From NCBI GenBank assembly GCA_965247175.1, contig OZ252006.1, forward strand, positions 1,426,001 to 1,490,000: a stretch of 64,000 nt of DNA. Reading direction: 5' to 3'. The notes under the pieces were generated by a model that was given only the letters and a program-made list of their open reading frames with translations, ran no database searches and was not told where the DNA came from. Positions 59,942-64,000 of the stretch are shown piece after piece; the first letter of the stretch is position 1, and every line of letters begins with the position of its first letter. Origin of the DNA: JANQMX01 sp965247175. Its GTDB lineage: Bacteria; Pseudomonadota; Alphaproteobacteria; Kiloniellales; DSM-21159. Position numbers and translations under genes: made by a program.

Positions 59942-60472
59942 ATGATCACAAGTCCACTTCCGCTCGAAATCCGCCCCATGACCACCTCGCACGGTGCCGA
60001 GGTGCTGCGCATCTACCAGGAGGGTATCGACGGCGGCCACGCCACCTTCGAAAGCCAGGCGCCAAGCTGGCTCGCTTTCGACGGCAAGTTTCGCCCCGAC
60101 TGCCGCTTCGTTGCACTTTCCAACCGAAGGCTGCTCGGCTGGGCCGCCCTTTCCTCGATCTCGGCGCGCAAGGTCTATGAAGGTGTGGCCGAGGTGAGCG
60201 TCTACGTTTCCGGGGCAGCACAGGGACGCGGGGTCGGCTCAGCCCTTCTCGATACCATGATCGCCTGCTCGGAAGCAGCCGGCATCTGGACCCTGCAGGC
60301 TGGGATCTTTCCCGAGAATCAGGCCAGCCTGGCGCTGCATGAACGCCACGGCTTCCGCGCCTACGGCACGCGAGAGAAGATCGCCCGCATGCCGCTCGGC
60401 CCTATGGCCGGTCAGTGGCGCGACGTCATCCGGCTCGAGCGGCGGAGCTCGAAGGTTGGAAACGACGGTTAG
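59942..60472 (+). CDS. Phosphinothricin acetyltransferase-like GNAT protein
   Basis: A 176-residue GNAT enzyme from ATG 59942. EVLRIYQEGIDGGHATFES and the acetyl-CoA loop AAQGRGVGSALLDTMI, together with LQAGIFPENQASLALHERHGF and a closing MAGQWRDVIRLER, are the characteristic blocks of the PAT/Bar-like family, which N-acetylates glutamate-like or methionine-sulfoximine-like compounds. The physiological substrate here is unknown. Confidence 0.9.
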   Translation: MITSPLPLEIRPMTTSHGAEVLRIYQEGIDGGHATFESQAPSWLAFDGKFRPDCRFVALSNRRLLGWAALSSISARKVYEGVAEVSVYVSGAAQGRGVGSALLDTMIACSEAAGIWTLQAGIFPENQASLALHERHGFRAYGTREKIARMPLGPMAGQWRDVIRLERRSSKVGNDG

Positions 60473-60583
60473 CTGAGAACTTACAATTCGCGCTTGTTCT
60501 ATTACCTTAGGATTTGGGTGGGCGTTCGCTCGAAAGAGCCGTGCGGGCGCATTGAACCGGAACAATTGGCCGGGGGCGGTTGC

Positions 60584-61468
60584 ATGGATTTCAATCAGGT
60601 TCGCTATTTTCTCATGTTGGCGGAGACGCTGAACTTCACGCGTGCTGCCGAGCGCTGCTACGTCTCCCAGCCGGCCTTGACCCAGGCGATCAAGCGCTTG
60701 GAGGAAGAGCTGGGCGGCGAGCTGATCCACCGCGACGGCCGTGAAACCAGACTCACGCCGCTCGGGCGCGCGCTCCGCAGCGAGTTCGAGCAGATCGATC
60801 ACACACGCCACCAAATCCGCGAGAAGGCCAAGGACCTCGTCTCCGGCCGCAAGCAGGTCTTGAACCTGGGCGTGATGTGCACGGTGGGGCCGCTGGTGCT
60901 CGCCGACTACTTCGCCTGCTTCCGGAAAGAGAACCCGGAAGTCATGCTGGTGATTCACGATGTCTCCGTGCGCTCGCTCCCGGAGCTGCTGTTGTCCGGC
61001 GCAATCGACGTTGCCATCTGCGCGACCCACGGTCCGAAGCACAGCCGCCTCAGTTACACGCCCCTGTTCCGCGAGGAGATGGTCGTTGCCTTCCCCAGCG
61101 GCCATGCCTTCGGCGAGACGGCCGGCGTCGCGCTCGGCGCCATTGCGCAGCAGCCCTACGTCGACCGCCTGCACTGCGAGTTTCGCGACGAGTTCATCCG
61201 CTTCTGCGAAGACGAGCGCATCGATCTGGAGGTCGTGGTCTCCAGCGAACGGGAGGATTGGATCCAGAACATGATCCGCGCCGGTGCCGGCGTCAGTGTC
61301 ATTCCCCACTACTCTCTGCTGCCGCCAGCGCTAGACAATCGTGTGGTGCGGGAACCGGACTTGTCGCGCGAGGTCGAGCTGGCAGTGGTCGCCGGCCGCG
61401 AGCACCTGCCGGCCGTGACGGCCTTGCTCGACTTCTCGCGCAATCATCAATGGCAGCACCTGACCTAG
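60584..61468 (+). CDS. LysR-family regulator (OxyR/CynR-like)
   Basis: A 294-residue regulator from ATG 60584. The helix-turn-helix (residues 1-60: FNQVRYFLMLAETLNFTRAA then SQPALTQAIKRLEEELG) is of the strong-consensus LysR kind, and the effector domain contains LGVMCTVGPLVLADYFACF and SVIPHYSLLPP. It lies convergent to the first P460 gene, 36 nt from its end, and so may or may not control the P460 pair. Confidence 0.92.
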   Translation: MDFNQVRYFLMLAETLNFTRAAERCYVSQPALTQAIKRLEEELGGELIHRDGRETRLTPLGRALRSEFEQIDHTRHQIREKAKDLVSGRKQVLNLGVMCTVGPLVLADYFACFRKENPEVMLVIHDVSVRSLPELLLSGAIDVAICATHGPKHSRLSYTPLFREEMVVAFPSGHAFGETAGVALGAIAQQPYVDRLHCEFRDEFIRFCEDERIDLEVVVSSEREDWIQNMIRAGAGVSVIPHYSLLPPALDNRVVREPDLSREVELAVVAGREHLPAVTALLDFSRNHQWQHLT

Positions 61469-61504
61469 TCGGTCCCACTCCAAATTGCGTGAGCCCGGAA
61501 GACG

Positions 61505-62089
61505 CTATCTCGCGCCGCGCAACACGGGATAGCCCTCGATGTAAACCCAGTCGTTGTCCTCAGCCGGGATGTGGCAGTCGAGACATTCAGCCCGGTAGTC
61601 CCCGGTCACCGTCGCGTCCGGTGCGGCTGCATCGAAATAGGCCCAGCCCCAGCCGTCGCCCCAGAGGGGATTGCCGGGAAAGGGGTTTTCCGCGGCCTTG
61701 ACCATGACGAACCAGCCCTCGGTGTCGTGCGCCCGGCTGACGATGCCGGTGGTCATCGCATCCGTCTCGGCCGACAGCAGCTCCTTCACCAGCACGGCGC
61801 CGTCGGGAAAGCGCCCCGTGCTGCGATAGGCATCAACGGCTTCCGGCTGGGTGTAGACCACGTGCAGCCCGGCCGCGCCCTCCTCCTCGCCGCCGTCGAC
61901 GGTCCAGACGCCGAGCATCGTCCAGTCTCGCCGAAAGTCCACCTCCGGAAGACGGATGGCGCCGTCTTCCGCGACCGCTCCATGGCTCAGTGAAAGGTCG
62001 ACCGACCGGGCGTCGGTGACAATGCTGGCCGCCCCGGCGGCGAACAGGACAGCGCAGACTACGACAGCGCGTTGGCGGCTCTTCGACAT
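61505..62089 (-). CDS. Cytochrome P460-family protein (periplasmic c-type haem)
   Basis: A 194-residue exported protein (signal peptide about 1-27). The C-terminal haem motif CLDCH has Cys169, Cys172 and His173, followed by the family end WVYIEGYPVLRG. The middle has AYRSTGRFPDGAVLVKELLS, matching the AY..TG.FPDG..LVKE block of cytochrome P460 and related c'-beta proteins, which oxidise hydroxylamine or bind NO. The cross-linking lysine cannot be assigned. It is divergent from a second family member across an AT-rich gap. Confidence 0.88.
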   Translation of the reverse strand: MSKSRQRAVVVCAVLFAAGAASIVTDARSVDLSLSHGAVAEDGAIRLPEVDFRRDWTMLGVWTVDGGEEEGAAGLHVVYTQPEAVDAYRSTGRFPDGAVLVKELLSAETDAMTTGIVSRAHDTEGWFVMVKAAENPFPGNPLWGDGWGWAYFDAAAPDATVTGDYRAECLDCHIPAEDNDWVYIEGYPVLRGAR

Positions 62090-62401
62090 GGTGTCTTGGC
62101 TTTCTCTTTCTGCCTAATCGGCAGGGACCTCGGAGCACGCCGTCAAAGCGGGCTCCACAACGCGCTCTATGTAGAAAACCCGCCGCCTCTTGTGAAATAA
62201 AACCCCTGTATAAATTCCATAAGCAACGATTATATCATTGAATACGGTACACTTAGACACCATTCTTCAAAATAATACTCGCGCGATAAGGCAGAATTAT
62301 TGTTTCAATAAGATAATAATATTTCACCGCTCCCCACGATCTCCCCATAAATGGTGAGCATTGGCCGCGACAGTCGGGCCATGCAAACGAGGAGAGCGGG
62401 A
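62090..62401. promoter_or_regulatory. AT-rich divergent control region of the P460 pair with inverted repeat
   Basis: This 312-nt gap contains no gene. Its central part (about 62190-62330) is strikingly AT-rich for this genome. TTATTG-TTT-CAATAA (62297-62311) is a perfect 6-bp inverted repeat. Toward the minus gene, TTGCTT (62226-62221) and a TTTTAT about 18 nt further downstream could be a promoter. The inverted repeat does not match the FNR box (TTGAT-N4-ATCAA) exactly, so the regulator is unknown. Confidence 0.5.
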
Positions 62402-62989
62402 ATGAGCATCAATCGGTTTCTACTTGCCGGCGTGCTGCTGATGTCGGCGACAATGGCCCAGGCCCAAGTCAATCAGGCCAGCTTCAACGCTGACAATACG
62501 GTCAACCTGCCGGAGAACTGGCGCGAGTGGGTCTTCGTCGGCGCCCCCCTGACCCCCAACGCCCTGAACGACGGAGAAGCCCCCTTCCCCGAGTTTCACA
62601 ACGTCTACATCGAGCCGAGCGCATTCGCGCACTTCAAGCGCACCGGCGAATGGGCGGAAGGCACGCAGTTCGTCAAGGAGCTCACCCTGATCCGCAAGGG
62701 CGATGCCTGTGACGAGGCCACTGGCGCCTGCTTCGAGGTGTCCGGCCAGGGCTACTTCCAGGGCGAGTTCTCGGGACTGGAGATGAAGGTCAAGGACAGC
62801 GCGCGCTTCCCCGATGAGCCCGGCGGATGGGTCTATTTCAGCTTTGGCCATCAGCCGCAGCCCTATGCGCCCACGGCGACCGCCTTTCCGGCGGAGTCCT
62901 GCAATGCCTGCCACGAGGTGAACGCGGAAACCGACTTCGTCTTCACTCAGTTCTATCCGGTGCTGCGCGCAGCCAATCCGAACAGATAA
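62402..62989 (+). CDS. Cytochrome P460-family protein (second copy)
   Basis: A 195-residue exported protein (signal peptide to about residue 21, ATMAQA) from ATG 62402 with AGGAGAGCGG upstream. The haem motif CNACH has Cys167, Cys170 and His171, then TDFVFTQFYPVLRA. The middle block AHFKRTGEWAEGTQFVKEL has a lysine where the first copy has arginine. An extra pair of cysteines (Cys103, Cys110) could form a disulfide. A beta-propeller gene follows 43 nt downstream. Confidence 0.9.
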   Translation: MSINRFLLAGVLLMSATMAQAQVNQASFNADNTVNLPENWREWVFVGAPLTPNALNDGEAPFPEFHNVYIEPSAFAHFKRTGEWAEGTQFVKELTLIRKGDACDEATGACFEVSGQGYFQGEFSGLEMKVKDSARFPDEPGGWVYFSFGHQPQPYAPTATAFPAESCNACHEVNAETDFVFTQFYPVLRAANPNR

Positions 62990-63032
62990 CGACAGTCCGC
63001 GACCGACTGTATTTCCAAGAAAGGAACCTCCC

Positions 63033-64000
63033 ATGACGCGGTCATTCCGCGCCTTCAGTAAGGCGGCGCTCGCTACAGCCATTGCGCTGGGTGTGCTTCT
63101 GGGCAGCCTGCCCGCCTTGGCAGGGCCGACGGTCTACACCATGACCAACGACCCGCTCGACAACGGCAATGCCGTACTCGCCTTCCGCATCGCAGACGGT
63201 AGCGCTTTGGTTCCGCTCGGCCGCTACCCGACCGGCGGCAAGGGCTGGCGCACCGAAATGGAGCTGCCCCACTTCGGCCCCTTCGACAACGACCAGCCCA
63301 TCATCGTCGACCGCGACAACAAGCGGCTCTTCGCCGTCAACGGCGGTTCGGACAGCATCGCCGTCTTCGATATCCGGAATGACGGCAGCTTGGCTCCCGT
63401 TCCCGGCTCGCCCTTTCCGTCCGGCGGCGTGAACCCGGCCAGCGTCGGACTTGCGGACGACTTCCTGATTGTCGTCAACAAGAACGCCGACCCGGGCCGC
63501 GACATGAGCGGGACCTTGCCGAACTATGCCAGCTTCCGTGTTGGCGACAATGGCGCTCTGACGCCTGTGCCCAACGGCACGGTCGAGCTTGAGACGGCAT
63601 CCCGTTCTCCGACTCAAGCCCTGATCGCCGAGAACCGATTCGTCTTCGATGGAGATTTCGGCTCCTTCTGGGTGCCGCAGCGCGAGGCCATGTGGGGCCC
63701 GGAGCTGCGTGACCAGCGACCCAGCCTGATCCGCTCGCTCAGCATCGATGAGAATGGCGTCCTCAACCTCGTCCACGAACTCGAGCCACCGGCGGCGGAG
63801 TTCGAAGGCGGCATCGACACCGACCAGGACGGCGTGGCTGACCCTCTGATGTTCGGACTGCAGGTCCATCCGACGGAGCCGCTGGTCTACATCTCCTATG
63901 TCACCTCCGCCAAGCTCGCCATCTATGAGTACGACGAGAACGGCAAGATGACCTTCGTCGACGCAGTGCCGAACTCGGGCCAGCTGATCTGCTGGATCGC
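63033..64000 (+). CDS. Secreted lactonase-type beta-propeller protein (truncated by window edge)
   Basis: A signal peptide (ending LPALAG, about residue 30) is followed by a 6-phosphogluconolactonase/YncE-like seven-bladed propeller beginning TVYTMTNDPLDNGNAVLAF; blades recur with GSDSIAVFDIRNDGSLAPV and NRFVFDGDFG. The 322 residues seen lack the end. It starts 43 nt after the second P460 gene and is probably cotranscribed. Proteins of this class may bind haem-protein partners or act as lactonases; neither can be shown. Confidence 0.82.
   Translation, partial: MTRSFRAFSKAALATAIALGVLLGSLPALAGPTVYTMTNDPLDNGNAVLAFRIADGSALVPLGRYPTGGKGWRTEMELPHFGPFDNDQPIIVDRDNKRLFAVNGGSDSIAVFDIRNDGSLAPVPGSPFPSGGVNPASVGLADDFLIVVNKNADPGRDMSGTLPNYASFRVGDNGALTPVPNGTVELETASRSPTQALIAENRFVFDGDFGSFWVPQREAMWGPELRDQRPSLIRSLSIDENGVLNLVHELEPPAAEFEGGIDTDQDGVADPLMFGLQVHPTEPLVYISYVTSAKLAIYEYDENGKMTFVDAVPNSGQLICWI

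Overview
The window is a 64-kb piece of high-GC chromosome, densely coded on both strands, with no rRNA, tRNA, insertion sequence, CRISPR array or phage gene that I could find. Gene content and style (a SAM-II riboswitch upstream of an O-acetylhomoserine sulfhydrylase, a B12-dependent ribonucleotide reductase, an Anbu-type proteasome homologue operon, TRAP transport, malonyl-CoA decarboxylase plus malonyl-CoA synthetase, a 41-residue L36) point to an alphaproteobacterium, probably a marine or saline Rhodospirillales/Kiloniellales-like heterotroph. That placement is inference.

Layout. 1-2410: an NHL-repeat protein and a carboxymuconolactone-decarboxylase-family protein (minus) diverge from a YHS-domain protein and a DoxX-like membrane protein; a 35-bp imperfect inverted repeat lies between them. 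2422-7731: propionyl-CoA carboxylase alpha subunit with an unknown gene and acylphosphatase, a kinesin-light-chain-type TPR protein, a short-chain dehydrogenase and a DUF1330 protein; a fragment of a second SDR gene end lies just downstream of the TPR gene. 7854-9990: LysR regulator and a Bcr/CflA-type efflux protein. 10153-12892: a tightly overlapping three-gene operon encoding a membrane-anchored dCTP-deaminase/dUTPase-fold protein that lacks the catalytic glutamate, a SAM methyltransferase and a TauD-like dioxygenase; this is the least explained system in the window. 12937-19451: medium-chain dehydrogenase, DUF5939-type nucleotide cyclase, AraC regulator and a divergent molybdenum hydroxylase pair (isoquinoline 1-oxidoreductase type).

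19528-24652 (minus): valine-degradation genes (3-hydroxyisobutyrate dehydrogenase, 3-hydroxyisobutyryl-CoA hydrolase, isobutyryl-CoA-type dehydrogenase) with a VWA lipoprotein gene between them. 25010-27186: XRE regulator, an unknown protein and a GNAT-like protein whose ribosome-binding site lies in a hairpin. 27302-32147: promoter, SAM-II riboswitch and metY, then an FAD oxidase, a class IV aminotransferase and hemB. 32144-42859: YheT-like hydrolase, type III ornithine/diamino-acid decarboxylase, malonyl-CoA decarboxylase, a patatin, a DctPQM TRAP transporter and malonyl-CoA synthetase. I read the malonate genes together as uptake, activation and decarboxylation of malonate; a 15-bp-arm inverted repeat sits in the mlycd/patatin divergent gap.

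42875-53445: DMT exporter, CocE-type hydrolase, class II ribonucleotide reductase preceded by two NrdR-box-like sites, a methyltransferase, the small gene rpmJ, a two-helix membrane protein and a GST. 53459-59803: GNAT protein, then the Anbu operon (Anbu, transglutaminase-like, alpha-E, circularly permuted ATP-grasp), a 2OG-Fe(II) oxygenase and a DMT exporter. 59942-64000: phosphinothricin-type acetyltransferase, LysR regulator, two divergent cytochrome P460-family proteins around an AT-rich control region, and a truncated lactonase-type beta-propeller protein.
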